Below are positions 17,788-25,419 of a stretch of 64,000 bases of DNA, piece by piece. The translations under genes were made by a program, and so were the position numbers. Location: positions 186,001 to 250,000 of the forward strand of contig NZ_CAMFKM010000001.1 in assembly GCF_945957355.1 (NCBI RefSeq), given 5' to 3'. The stretch comes from an uncultured Reyranella sp. (GTDB taxonomy: Bacteria; Pseudomonadota; Alphaproteobacteria; Reyranellales; Reyranellaceae). The notes below the pieces were generated by a model. It ran no database searches. It saw nothing but the letters and a program-made list of their open reading frames with translations, and was not told the origin of the DNA. Each line of letters opens with the position of its first letter. Position 1 is the stretch's first letter.

Positions 17788-19564
17788 CCCCGGCGCACGG
17801 CCGCTCGGGCACCAGACCACAGGCTCCCGGATCGCCACGGCGCTCGGCCGGTTGTTTCCGCGCATGTTGCGCAGGGCACCAGCCGCGACCGGCGGTGCTG
17901 CACCGGCTGGCGCGGCCGAGTCGCCGTCGCTGCTGCGCCGGCGACGCAGCACCGGCCGCGGCTACTCGCCGCTCACGCGGCGCATCCTCCTGCTCAACCT
18001 CATCCCGGTCGCGCTGCTGACGCTCGGTGCGGTCTATCTCAGCGACTACGAGGAGGAGCTGATCGACACCGAACTCGCCTCGCTGCTGGTGCAGGGCGAG
18101 ATGGTGGCGGCCGGCATCGGCGAGGTCGCGGTGGTCGGTGGCGAGACCACGGTGAATCGCATGGACACCGAGGCCGCACGCCAGCTTCTGACGCGGCTGG
18201 TCCGCCCGACCGGCGTGAGGGCACGCCTGTTCAGCGAGACCGGCGAGCTGCTGGGCGATTCGGCAATGCTGAACGAGGCGGGACGCATCCATGTCGTGCC
18301 GCTGCCGCCGCCCGAGGTGCCGGCCGAGTCCGAAACCCAGGCCAGTATCGGCGAGCGCGTCAGCGACTGGCTGGCCCGCCAGCTTTCCCGCGTCCACCAC
18401 TATCCCGAATATGTCGAAAAGCCCGTGCCGACCCTGCGCGACTTCCCCGAGGCGGCCAGCGCGCTGCGCGGCTTCAACGCGTCGGCCGTGCGCAGCGCCG
18501 GGCAGGGACGGCTGATGCTGAGCGCCGCGGTGCCGGTGCAGCGCTACAAGCAGGTGCTGGGCGCCCTCCTCCTGACGCGCGACAACCGCGCCATTGCCGC
18601 CTCGTTGCGCGAAGTCCGCTACGACATGCTGACGATCGCCGCGGCGGCACTCGGCATCACCGTGCTGCTGTCGCTCTATCTCGCCGGCACGATCACGCAG
18701 CCGATCGTGCGCCTCGCCCGCGCCGCAGACGAAGTGCGCCTGGCGCGCGAGAGCCGGCCGGAGATTCCCGACCTCGGCAAGCGCGGCGACGAGATCGGCG
18801 ACCTGAACGATGCGCTGCGCTCGATGACCGAGGCGCTGTGGCTGCGCATCAACACCATCGAGAGCTTCGCCGCCGACGTCGCGCACGAACTCAAGAACCC
18901 GCTGACCTCGCTGCGCTCGGCCATCGAGATGGCGGGCCATCCCAATCTCGACGCGGAGCGCCGCGCCAAGCTGATGGGCATCGTCATGGACGACATCAAT
19001 CGGCTCAACCGGCTGATCTCGGACATCTCCGACGCCTCGCGGCTCGACGCCGAACTGATGCGCGGCGAGGTGAGGCCGGTCGATCTCGACAAGCTGCTGC
19101 GGGACATGGTCCACCATTACGCGGTGACCGCGAACCAGAAGTCCGGCGTCGAGGTCGAGTTCCGCGTCGCCGCCAATCCCCCCTTCATCGCGCACGGCCA
19201 TGACGGCCGCTACGGGCAGGTGTTCCGCAACGTCATCGACAATGCCCTGTCCTTTGCGCCCAAGGGCTCGCGCATTCTCGTCGAACTGAGCCGCGAGCCA
19301 CGCAACGGCCCCTTCGTCGTCACCATCGACGACGAGGGCCAGGGCATCCCCGAGGACAATCTCGAATCGATCTTCCAGCGCTTCTACTCCGAGCGCCCGA
19401 CCGAGCATTTCGGCCAGCATTCCGGCCTCGGCCTGTCGATCTGCCGGCAGATCGTCGAAACCTACGGCGGCACGATCGCGGCCACCAACCGGCGCGGTCC
19501 CGACGGCAAGGTGCTGGGCGCCCGCTTCACCGTACGGCTGCCCGCGGCCAGCGGTCGCAAGTGA
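17756..19564 (+). CDS. chvG: ChvG-type sensor histidine kinase
   Basis: A 602 aa membrane kinase partnering ChvI. After an Ala/Arg-rich cytoplasmic N-terminus, TM1 is [20 protein letters not shown]; a periplasmic sensor domain of about 230 residues follows; TM2 is [21 protein letters not shown], then HAMP. The phosphoacceptor is in [19 protein letters not shown], and the ATPase domain has [22 protein letters not shown] and [17 protein letters not shown] at 17756 gives a 32-base overlap with chvI; ATG at 17726 is also possible. In relatives the periplasmic protein ExoR represses the kinase; no exoR is in this window. Confidence 0.94.
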   Translation: MASDTDIATPDPGARPLGHQTTGSRIATALGRLFPRMLRRAPAATGGAAPAGAAESPSLLRRRRSTGRGYSPLTRRILLLNLIPVALLTLGAVYLSDYEEELIDTELASLLVQGEMVAAGIGEVAVVGGETTVNRMDTEAARQLLTRLVRPTGVRARLFSETGELLGDSAMLNEAGRIHVVPLPPPEVPAESETQASIGERVSDWLARQLSRVHHYPEYVEKPVPTLRDFPEAASALRGFNASAVRSAGQGRLMLSAAVPVQRYKQVLGALLLTRDNRAIAASLREVRYDMLTIAAAALGITVLLSLYLAGTITQPIVRLARAADEVRLARESRPEIPDLGKRGDEIGDLNDALRSMTEALWLRINTIESFAADVAHELKNPLTSLRSAIEMAGHPNLDAERRAKLMGIVMDDINRLNRLISDISDASRLDAELMRGEVRPVDLDKLLRDMVHHYAVTANQKSGVEVEFRVAANPPFIAHGHDGRYGQVFRNVIDNALSFAPKGSRILVELSREPRNGPFVVTIDDEGQGIPEDNLESIFQRFYSERPTEHFGQHSGLGLSICRQIVETYGGTIAATNRRGPDGKVLGARFTVRLPAASGRK

Positions 19565-19572
19565 CGTACTGA

Positions 19573-20031
19573 GTGGCGATCAAGGTCACGACCTATGTCC
19601 ACGCGACCTGCATCGCCCTGCAGGGTCCCGGCAAGGTCTGGCGCGGCGTCCTGCTGCGGGGTCCGTCGGGCGCCGGCAAGTCCGATCTCGCGCTTCGCCT
19701 CGTCGAGGCCGGCGCCCGCCTGGTGGCCGACGACCAGACCGCGCTGATCCAGCACGGCAAGGGCCTCGTCGGCACGCCGCCGGGCACGATTGCCGGCCTA
19801 CTGGAGGTCCGCGGAGTCGGCATCGTGAAGCTCGGCCGCACCCGACTGCTCGCGCGGGCGACGATCGCCCTCCTGGTCGATCTCGTGCCGCCCGACCGCA
19901 TCGAACGCCTGCCCGACCCGGCCCATGAAAATCTGCTGGGCATCGACCTGCCGGTCGTGGCCCTCGCGCCCTTCGAGGCGTCCGCCCCTGCGAAGTTGCG
20001 CCTTGCCCTCGCGCAGATCGCAGCGGCATGA
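19573..20031 (+). CDS. hprK: short HPr kinase/phosphorylase (catalytic domain only)
   Basis: A 152 aa protein corresponding to the C-terminal half of Gram-positive HPrK, the usual alphaproteobacterial form. P-loop GPSGAGKS spans residues 30-37 and the HPrK signature LLEVRGVGIVKL lies near residue 97. It phosphorylates HPr on the regulatory serine and can reverse this. GTG start at 19573, eight bases after the chvG stop; no strong ribosome site. Its stop overlaps the rapZ ATG (ATGA). Its target HPr is four genes further along the same operon. Confidence 0.93.
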   Translation: MAIKVTTYVHATCIALQGPGKVWRGVLLRGPSGAGKSDLALRLVEAGARLVADDQTALIQHGKGLVGTPPGTIAGLLEVRGVGIVKLGRTRLLARATIALLVDLVPPDRIERLPDPAHENLLGIDLPVVALAPFEASAPAKLRLALAQIAAA

Positions 20032-20984
20032 TTTGCGGCGCACAGCCCATGCCGGACACGTCGACTTCCCCCGCCCCCGACACGAAACGCGACATGCGCC
20101 GGCCGTTCGTCGTGGTCACCGGCCTGTCCGGCGCTGGCCGCGCGACCGCGCTGAACGTGCTGGACGACCTGGGCTATGTCGCCGTCGACAACGTGCCGCT
20201 GCCGCTGCTCGACGATCTCATGCGCTCGACCGGCGGCGACGCGGGCGAGAAAGCCAGACCGCTCGCCCTCGGCATCGATACCCGTACCTTCGGCTTCGAC
20301 GCCCGGGAACTCGTGGCCCGTATCGGCGAACTGCGGAAGCATCCAGCCCTTGCCGTCCGGCTGCTGTTCCTCGACGCCGACACCGAGACCTTGCAGCGGC
20401 GCTACACCGAGACCCGCCGGCCGCATCCGATGGCGCCCGACCGCCCGGTGGTCGACAGCATCATCGAGGAACGGCGGCAGATCGGCTGGATGCGCGAATC
20501 AGCCGACGTCTCCCTCGACACGTCGTCGCTTTCGCCGCACCGCCTGAAGCAGATCCTGGCCGGCCATTTCAGCCTCGGCCTCAGTGTCGGCACGCGCATT
20601 TCCGTGATGTCGTTCTCGTTCCGCCGCGGCCTGCCGCGCGAGTCCGACCTGGTGTTCGACGCCCGGTTCCTCAAGAATCCGCATTACGATCCGGCGCTGA
20701 AACCCCTCACCGGCCGCGATCCGGCGGTAGCGGCGTTCATCGCAACCGACCCCGACTACCATCCATTTGTCGACAGGCTGAAAGGGCTGATCGGGCCGCT
20801 GCTGCCGCGTTTCGACGCCGAGGGCAAGAGCTATCTGACCATCGCCATCGGCTGCACCGGCGGCAAGCACCGGTCCGTGGCGCTGGCCGAGGAGCTTGCA
20901 GACTGGTTGCGGAGTGCGGGCCGGTCCGTCACTCTCTCGCACCGGGACGTCGGGGCGGCCGGGGAGGCCGGGGGCGCAGGGTAG
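20028..20984 (+). CDS. rapZ: RapZ/YvcJ-family protein with altered Walker A
   Basis: A 318 aa member of the RapZ/YvcJ family. In E. coli RapZ binds GlcN6P and small RNAs to direct RNase E cleavage; in other bacteria these are nucleotide-binding proteins near PTS genes. The C-terminal signature AIGCTGGKHRSVALAEELA, the FDARFLKNPHYDPALKPLTG block and VDNVPL are intact. The Walker A segment reads GLSGAGRAT (32-40): the usual GK[ST] is GRA, so the invariant Lys is Arg38 and the Ser/Thr is Ala39. ATP hydrolysis is therefore doubtful. The start overlaps the hprK stop by four bases. Confidence 0.92.
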   Translation: MICGAQPMPDTSTSPAPDTKRDMRRPFVVVTGLSGAGRATALNVLDDLGYVAVDNVPLPLLDDLMRSTGGDAGEKARPLALGIDTRTFGFDARELVARIGELRKHPALAVRLLFLDADTETLQRRYTETRRPHPMAPDRPVVDSIIEERRQIGWMRESADVSLDTSSLSPHRLKQILAGHFSLGLSVGTRISVMSFSFRRGLPRESDLVFDARFLKNPHYDPALKPLTGRDPAVAAFIATDPDYHPFVDRLKGLIGPLLPRFDAEGKSYLTIAIGCTGGKHRSVALAEELADWLRSAGRSVTLSHRDVGAAGEAGGAG

Positions 20985-20992
20985 AGCACAGA

Positions 20993-21397
20993 ATGATTGG
21001 TATCGTACTCGTGACTCACGGCAATCTGGCGCAGGAATTCAAAGCCGCGCTGGAACATGTCGTCGGTCCACAGCAATGCATGTCGACCGTCTGCATCGGC
21101 GCCGACGACGACATGGAAAAACGACGCGGGGAAATACTGGAGAGGGTCCGCGCCTGCGAGACGGGCGAGGGTGTCATCGTGCTGACGGACATGTTCGGCG
21201 GCACGCCCTCCAATCTCGCGATCTCCATCATGGAGCAGGCGCGGGTCGAAGTGCTGGCCGGCGTCAACCTGCCGATGCTGGTGAAGCTCGCCAGCGTCCG
21301 CACGCGGCCCATCGCCGAAGCCGTGCGCATGGCGCAGGAAGCCGGCCGCAAATACATCACCGTCGCCTCCCGAATCCTGGCCAAGGAAGCTTCGTGA
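20993..21397 (+). CDS. PTS EIIA component, mannose/sorbose family
   Basis: A 134 aa soluble phosphocarrier. The active-site His is H9 in IGIVLVTHGNLAQEF, and VLTDMFGGTPSNLA is the conserved fold signature. No sugar permease genes are nearby, so this is a regulatory EIIA (often named ptsM or manX in alphaproteobacteria) that receives phosphate from HPr and acts on partners, probably including carbon and envelope regulators. ATG at 20993; its stop overlaps the HPr GTG by four bases (GTGA). Confidence 0.93.
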   Translation: MIGIVLVTHGNLAQEFKAALEHVVGPQQCMSTVCIGADDDMEKRRGEILERVRACETGEGVIVLTDMFGGTPSNLAISIMEQARVEVLAGVNLPMLVKLASVRTRPIAEAVRMAQEAGRKYITVASRILAKEAS

Positions 21398-21705
21398 CCG
21401 ACATCGCAGAAAATTCGAGTGCGGAGGCCGGCATCGGCGCCCTGAAGCGGAGCCTGGCGATCGGCAACAAGCGCGGCCTGCACGCCCGTGCCGCCGCCAA
21501 GTTCGTCCGCACCGCCGGCCAGTTCGATGCCGTCGTGCGCGTCTCCTACAAGGGCCAGGAAGTCTCGGGGCTGTCGATCATGGGCCTCATGATGCTGGCC
21601 GCCGGCATCGGCAGCTCGATCGAGCTCATCTGCTCGGGCCGGCAGGCTGCAGACGCGATGGCAGCCATTTCAACGCTCGTCGAGGGCAAGTTCGGCGAAG
21701 ATTGA
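21394..21705 (+). CDS. HPr phosphocarrier (PTS-Ntr type)
   Basis: A 103 aa HPr. H30 in NKRGLHARAAAKFV is the PEP-dependent site and S61 in VSGLSIMGLMMLAA is the serine targeted by the operon's HPr kinase; both are present, so dual regulation should work. About 15 extra N-terminal residues precede the canonical fold. GTG start at 21394, coupled to the EIIA stop. It is the last gene of the chvI-to-HPr run; 156 bases then separate it from ahcY. Enzyme I (PtsP) is not in the window. Confidence 0.94.
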   Translation: MTDIAENSSAEAGIGALKRSLAIGNKRGLHARAAAKFVRTAGQFDAVVRVSYKGQEVSGLSIMGLMMLAAGIGSSIELICSGRQAADAMAAISTLVEGKFGED

Positions 21706-21739
21706 AGGCCCTGCGCGCCCGGCATAAAGCCTCGCGCAT

Positions 21740-21769
21740 ATCGACATAAATTCTTGCTTATATGTTGAT
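21740..21769 (+). promoter_or_regulatory. imperfect palindrome upstream of ahcY, candidate operator
   Basis: Arms ATCGACATA (21740-21748) and TATGTTGAT (21761-21769) match at 8 of 9 pairs across a 12-base AT-rich spacer. It lies 92 bases before the ahcY ATG in an otherwise GC-rich gap. Methionine-cycle genes of Proteobacteria are often controlled by SahR or by riboswitches; this could be a dimeric repressor site. Which protein binds, if any, is unknown. I see no convincing SAH-riboswitch fold in the leader. Confidence 0.35.
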
Positions 21770-21861
21770 CCGGCGCGTTGAGGCGGTCCCGCACCGCTGT
21801 TATGACACGCCCGCTTTTCACAATTCGTCGCCTGCCGACGCCGGCATAGAAGGAGCGCCAA

Positions 21862-23253
21862 ATGGCCGACTACATCGTCAAGGATATCGGGCTCGCCGAC
21901 TGGGGTCGCAAGGAACTCGACATGGCCGAGACCGAGATGCCGGGCCTGATGTCGATCCGCAAGGAATACGGCCCGAAGAAGCCGCTCAAGGGCGCGCGCA
22001 TTGCCGGTTCGCTGCACATGACCATCCAGACGGGCGTACTGATCGAGACACTGAAGGCGCTGGGCGCCGATGTGCGCTGGGCCTCGTGCAACATCTACTC
22101 GACGCAGGACCATGCCGCTGCGGCGATCGCCAAGGCTGGCACGCCGGTCTTCGCCATCAAGGGCGAGAGCCTCGAGGAATACTGGGACTACACCCACAAG
22201 ATCTTCGAATGGCATGACGGCGGCGAGCCGAACATGATCCTCGACGATGGCGGCGACGCCACCCTGCTGGTCCATCTCGGCGCCCGCGCGGAGAAGGATC
22301 CCTCCCTCGTTTCCAAGCCGACCAACGAGGAGGAGGAAGTCCTCTACAAGGCGATCCTCAAGACCAACAAGGAAAAGCCCGGCTGGTACGCCAAGCTCGG
22401 CGCCTCGATCCGCGGCGTCACCGAGGAGACGACGACGGGCGTGCATCGCCTCTACAACATGGCGAAGGAAGGCAAGCTCCTGTGGCCGGCCATCAACGTC
22501 AACGACTCGGTGACCAAGTCGAAGTTCGACAACCTCTACGGCTGCCGTGAGTCGCTGGTCGACGGCATCCGTCGCGGCACCGACGTCATGATGTCGGGCA
22601 AGGTCGCGATGGTCGCGGGCTTCGGCGACGTGGGCAAGGGCTCGGCCGCCTCGCTGCGCCAGGCCGGCTGCCGCGTGATGGTCTCCGAGATCGATCCGAT
22701 CTGCGCCCTGCAGGCCGCGATGGAGGGCTACGAGGTCGTCACCATGGAAGAAGCGGCGCCCAAGGCCGACATCTTCGTGACCGCGACCGGCAACGTCGAC
22801 GTGCTGACGCTCGACCACATGAAGGCGATGAAGCACCGCGCCATCATCTGCAACATCGGCCACTTCGACAGCGAGATCCAGATCGCCTCGCTGCGTAACT
22901 TCAAGTGGCACAACGTGAAGCCGCAGGTCGACGAGGTCGAGTTCCCGGACGGCAAGCGCATCATCGTACTGTCGGAAGGCCGCCTGGTGAACCTGGGCAA
23001 CGCCACCGGTCATCCGAGCTTCGTGATGTCGGCCTCCTTCTCGAACCAGACGCTGGCCCAGGTCGAGCTGTGGACCAACCCCGGCAAGTACGAGAAGCAG
23101 GTCTACACGCTGCCGAAGTTCCTCGACGAGAAGGTCGCGGCGCTCCACCTGGAGAAGGTCGGCGCCAAGCTGACGAAGCTCCGTCCCGACCAGGCCAAGT
23201 ATATCGGCGTGCCCGAGGCCGGCCCGTTCAAGGGCGACCTCTACCGCTACTAA
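21862..23253 (+). CDS. ahcY: adenosylhomocysteinase (SAH hydrolase)
   Basis: A 463 aa NAD-dependent enzyme splitting S-adenosylhomocysteine into adenosine and homocysteine, sustaining methylation. It has [15 protein letters not shown], the cysteine and DH region [28 protein letters not shown], the signature [17 protein letters not shown] and the C-terminal [22 protein letters not shown]. Length and ends match the bacterial long form with its roughly 40-residue insertion. The start has GAAGGAG upstream. A strong hairpin terminator follows the stop at 23277. Confidence 0.98.
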   Translation: MADYIVKDIGLADWGRKELDMAETEMPGLMSIRKEYGPKKPLKGARIAGSLHMTIQTGVLIETLKALGADVRWASCNIYSTQDHAAAAIAKAGTPVFAIKGESLEEYWDYTHKIFEWHDGGEPNMILDDGGDATLLVHLGARAEKDPSLVSKPTNEEEEVLYKAILKTNKEKPGWYAKLGASIRGVTEETTTGVHRLYNMAKEGKLLWPAINVNDSVTKSKFDNLYGCRESLVDGIRRGTDVMMSGKVAMVAGFGDVGKGSAASLRQAGCRVMVSEIDPICALQAAMEGYEVVTMEEAAPKADIFVTATGNVDVLTLDHMKAMKHRAIICNIGHFDSEIQIASLRNFKWHNVKPQVDEVEFPDGKRIIVLSEGRLVNLGNATGHPSFVMSASFSNQTLAQVELWTNPGKYEKQVYTLPKFLDEKVAALHLEKVGAKLTKLRPDQAKYIGVPEAGPFKGDLYRY

Positions 23254-23276
23254 TCGCCCACAGGCGTGCATGCTAG

Positions 23277-23305
23277 AAGTCGGCATCGAAAGATGCCGAC
23301 TTTTT
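23277..23305 (+). terminator. intrinsic terminator after ahcY, containing the tsaE start codon
   Basis: An 11-bp perfect stem (23277-23287 with 23292-23302) is closed by a GAAA tetraloop and followed by T-rich sequence (TTTCTTTG). This is a textbook rho-independent terminator 23 bases after the ahcY stop. The best tsaE start, ATG at 23293, lies in its 3' arm. Confidence 0.85.
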
Positions 23306-23736
23306 CTTTGTCCCTTCCCGACGAGGCCGCGACCGAGCGGCTGGGCGCGGCGATCGCCGCCCGCCTGAGACCGCGCGACGTCGTGGCGCTGGAGGGCGGC
23401 CTGGGTGCCGGCAAGACGACCCTGGCGCGCGCCATCCTGCGCGCCGCCGCGGGCGATCCGGCGCTGATCGTGCCCAGCCCGACCTTCACCCTGGTCGAGG
23501 TCTACGAGACCCCGCGCGGCAATTTCTGGCATTTCGACCTCTATCGGCTCGAAGAGCCGGAGCAGGTCTTCGAACTGGGCTGGGAAGAAGCCCGCGCCGA
23601 TGGTGTGGTGCTGGTCGAATGGGCGGAGCGTCTGGGCCCGTTGCTGCCGCGCCGGCGGCTCACCGTCCGCCTGTCGGTCGAGGGCGAGGGGCGGCGCGCA
23701 ATCCTGGAAGGAGATTCCCGCTTTGGCGAAGTCTGA
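23293..23736 (+). CDS. tsaE: tRNA threonylcarbamoyladenosine biosynthesis ATPase TsaE
   Basis: A 147 aa cytosolic P-loop ATPase required, with TsaB, TsaC and TsaD, for the t6A modification of ANN-decoding tRNAs. Walker A is LEGGLGAGKTTLAR (K41), followed by VPSPTFTLVEVYE and the FWHFDLYRLEEPEQV signature. ATG at 23293 gives the normal N-terminus SLSLPDEAATERLG, but it lies inside the ahcY terminator and has no visible ribosome site; GTG 23266 and TTG 23308 are alternatives in the same frame. It overlaps amgK by 14 bases. The other Tsa genes are not here. Confidence 0.93.
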   Translation: MPTFSLSLPDEAATERLGAAIAARLRPRDVVALEGGLGAGKTTLARAILRAAAGDPALIVPSPTFTLVEVYETPRGNFWHFDLYRLEEPEQVFELGWEEARADGVVLVEWAERLGPLLPRRRLTVRLSVEGEGRRAILEGDSRFGEV

Positions 23737-24730
23737 ACGTGACCTGCTGCGCGCCGAGTTCGTGGGCAGGGCCGGCTGGGGCGATGCCGGCGAACGGCTG
23801 CTGGCGGGCGACGCCTCGTTCCGGAAGTATTTCCGGCTGAGCCGGCCGCGCCGCTCGGCCGTCGTCATGGATGCGCCGCCACCGCAGGAAGACGTGCGGC
23901 CTTTCGTGCAGATCGGCCGGCACCTTATCGGCCTCGGCCTCAGCGCACCGGAGATTCTCGCGGAGGATGCCGAACACGGCTTCCTGCTGCTGGAGGACTT
24001 CGGCGACGACACCTATGCGCGCGTGCTGGCGGCGGGCGGCGACGAAGGCGAGCTCTACAGCCGCGCCACCGACGTGCTGGTCGAGATCTATCGTGCGGGC
24101 GAGCGCAGCCTGATTCCCGGACTGGGCGCCTATGCGGGCGACACGCTGATCGAGGCGGCGATGCTGCTGCCGGAATGGTACCTGCCGGAAGCGACCGGCA
24201 AGCCGACGCCGCCGGAGGAGACCGCGCGCTACGTCGCCGCATGGCGCGAATGCCTGGCGGTGCTGCCGGCAACGGGCGAGACGCTGCTGCTGCGCGACTA
24301 CCACAAGGACAATCTCCTCTGGCTGCCGGCGCGGCCCGGGGTGAAGGCCTGCGGCCTGCTCGACTTCCAGGACGCCCTGCGTGGCCATCCTTCCTACGAT
24401 CTCGTGTCGCTGATCGAGGATGCCCGCCGCGATGTGGCGCCCGCCGTCCATGCCGCCTGCCTCGACCGCTACATCGGCGAAGCCGGGATCGCCGACGCGT
24501 CCGGTTTCCGCACCGGCTTCGCACTGATGGCCGCGCAACGCCACGCCCGCATCATCGGGCTTTTCGTCCGCCTGCTGCGACGAGACGGCAAGCCGGACTA
24601 CCTGCAGCACCTGCCGCGCGTGTGGCGCATGTTCGAGCGCGCCCTGCAGCATGAGGCGCTGTCGCCCCTGCGCCGCTGGGTCGATCGCACGCTGCCTTCG
24701 GCAATGCGCCGCATCGGAGCAACTTCGTGA
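23723..24730 (+). CDS. amgK: N-acetylmuramate/N-acetylglucosamine anomeric kinase
   Basis: A 335 aa aminoglycoside-phosphotransferase-fold kinase. It phosphorylates MurNAc at the anomeric carbon, the first step of the cell-wall recycling bypass that leads to UDP-MurNAc. The catalytic loop LLLRDYHKDNLLWLP and the metal-binding LLDFQDALRGHPSYDL are intact; FLLLEDFGDDTYARVL is the hinge. The TTG start at 23723 overlaps tsaE and has AAGGAG ten bases upstream. It lies directly before murU, the partner gene, with a GTGA overlap; the tsaE-amgK-murU order is widely conserved, which supports the assignment. Confidence 0.93.
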   Translation: MAKSERDLLRAEFVGRAGWGDAGERLLAGDASFRKYFRLSRPRRSAVVMDAPPPQEDVRPFVQIGRHLIGLGLSAPEILAEDAEHGFLLLEDFGDDTYARVLAAGGDEGELYSRATDVLVEIYRAGERSLIPGLGAYAGDTLIEAAMLLPEWYLPEATGKPTPPEETARYVAAWRECLAVLPATGETLLLRDYHKDNLLWLPARPGVKACGLLDFQDALRGHPSYDLVSLIEDARRDVAPAVHAACLDRYIGEAGIADASGFRTGFALMAAQRHARIIGLFVRLLRRDGKPDYLQHLPRVWRMFERALQHEALSPLRRWVDRTLPSAMRRIGATS

Positions 24731-25419
24731 TCCGCAGCGCCATGATCCTGGCAGCGGGTCGCGGCGAGCGCATGCGCCCTCTCACCGACTCGACACCCAA
24801 GCCGCTGATCCCGGTCGCGGGCCGGTCGATGCTGGAGCGCGCGATGGACCGCCTGCAGAGCAGCGGCGTGCAGAACATCGTGGTCAACGTGCATCACCTG
24901 GGCAACCAGATCGCCGACTGCCTGCGTGGCCGCGCCCGCATCATTCATGAAGACCGGCTGCTCGAAACCGGCGGCAGCGTGCGCAATGCCCTGCCCCTGC
25001 TCGGCAATGGACCGTTCTTCGTCCTGAACGGCGACGGGCTGTGGCGCGACGGACCTGAATCGATGCTGGGCCGGCTGGCGTCGGCGTGGGATCCCAATCG
25101 CATGGATGCGTTGCTGCTGCTCCATCCGCTGGCCAGCGCCATCGGCCGCGAGGAGAAGGATCGCGGCGACTACTATCTCGAACCGGACGGCCGCGCGCGC
25201 CATCGCGGCACGGCAGAGACCGCACCCTATCTCTTCGCCAGCGTCTCGGTCTGCGATTCACGCCTGTTCAACGGCTCGCCCGAAGGTCCCTTCTCTCTGC
25301 TGAAGCTGTGGAACCGCTCGGAGCAGGCGGGCCGCCTGTTCGCCCTGGTGCACAATGGCGACTGGTTCCATGTCGGCACGCCGTCGGCGCTTGCCGAGGC
25401 GGAACGCGTGCTGGGATGA
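24727..25419 (+). CDS. murU: N-acetylmuramate 1-phosphate uridylyltransferase
   Basis: A 230 aa nucleotidyltransferase that turns MurNAc-1-phosphate and UTP into UDP-MurNAc, bypassing MurA and MurB. The nucleotide-binding signature MILAAGRGERMRPLTDSTPK, with KPLIPVAGRSM, and the metal site FFVLNGDGLW are present; the C-terminal NGDWFHVGTPSALAEAE fits sugar nucleotidyltransferases. The GTG start overlaps the amgK stop. Its stop overlaps the addB ATG, so recycling and repair genes share one message. Confidence 0.94.
   Translation: MIRSAMILAAGRGERMRPLTDSTPKPLIPVAGRSMLERAMDRLQSSGVQNIVVNVHHLGNQIADCLRGRARIIHEDRLLETGGSVRNALPLLGNGPFFVLNGDGLWRDGPESMLGRLASAWDPNRMDALLLLHPLASAIGREEKDRGDYYLEPDGRARHRGTAETAPYLFASVSVCDSRLFNGSPEGPFSLLKLWNRSEQAGRLFALVHNGDWFHVGTPSALAEAERVLG

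Noticed and set aside
17693..19420. 575-residue minus-strand open frame across chvG
   Set aside because: Antisense shadow of chvG, with typical His/Arg/Asp-rich composition and no motif.
21706..21861. SAH riboswitch in the ahcY leader
   Set aside because: The leader is short and lacks a convincing conserved core and pseudoknot; only a small hairpin and an AT-rich inverted repeat are visible.
21670..24012. 780-residue minus-strand open frame across ahcY and tsaE
   Set aside because: Antisense shadow of three genes with clear motifs on the plus strand.
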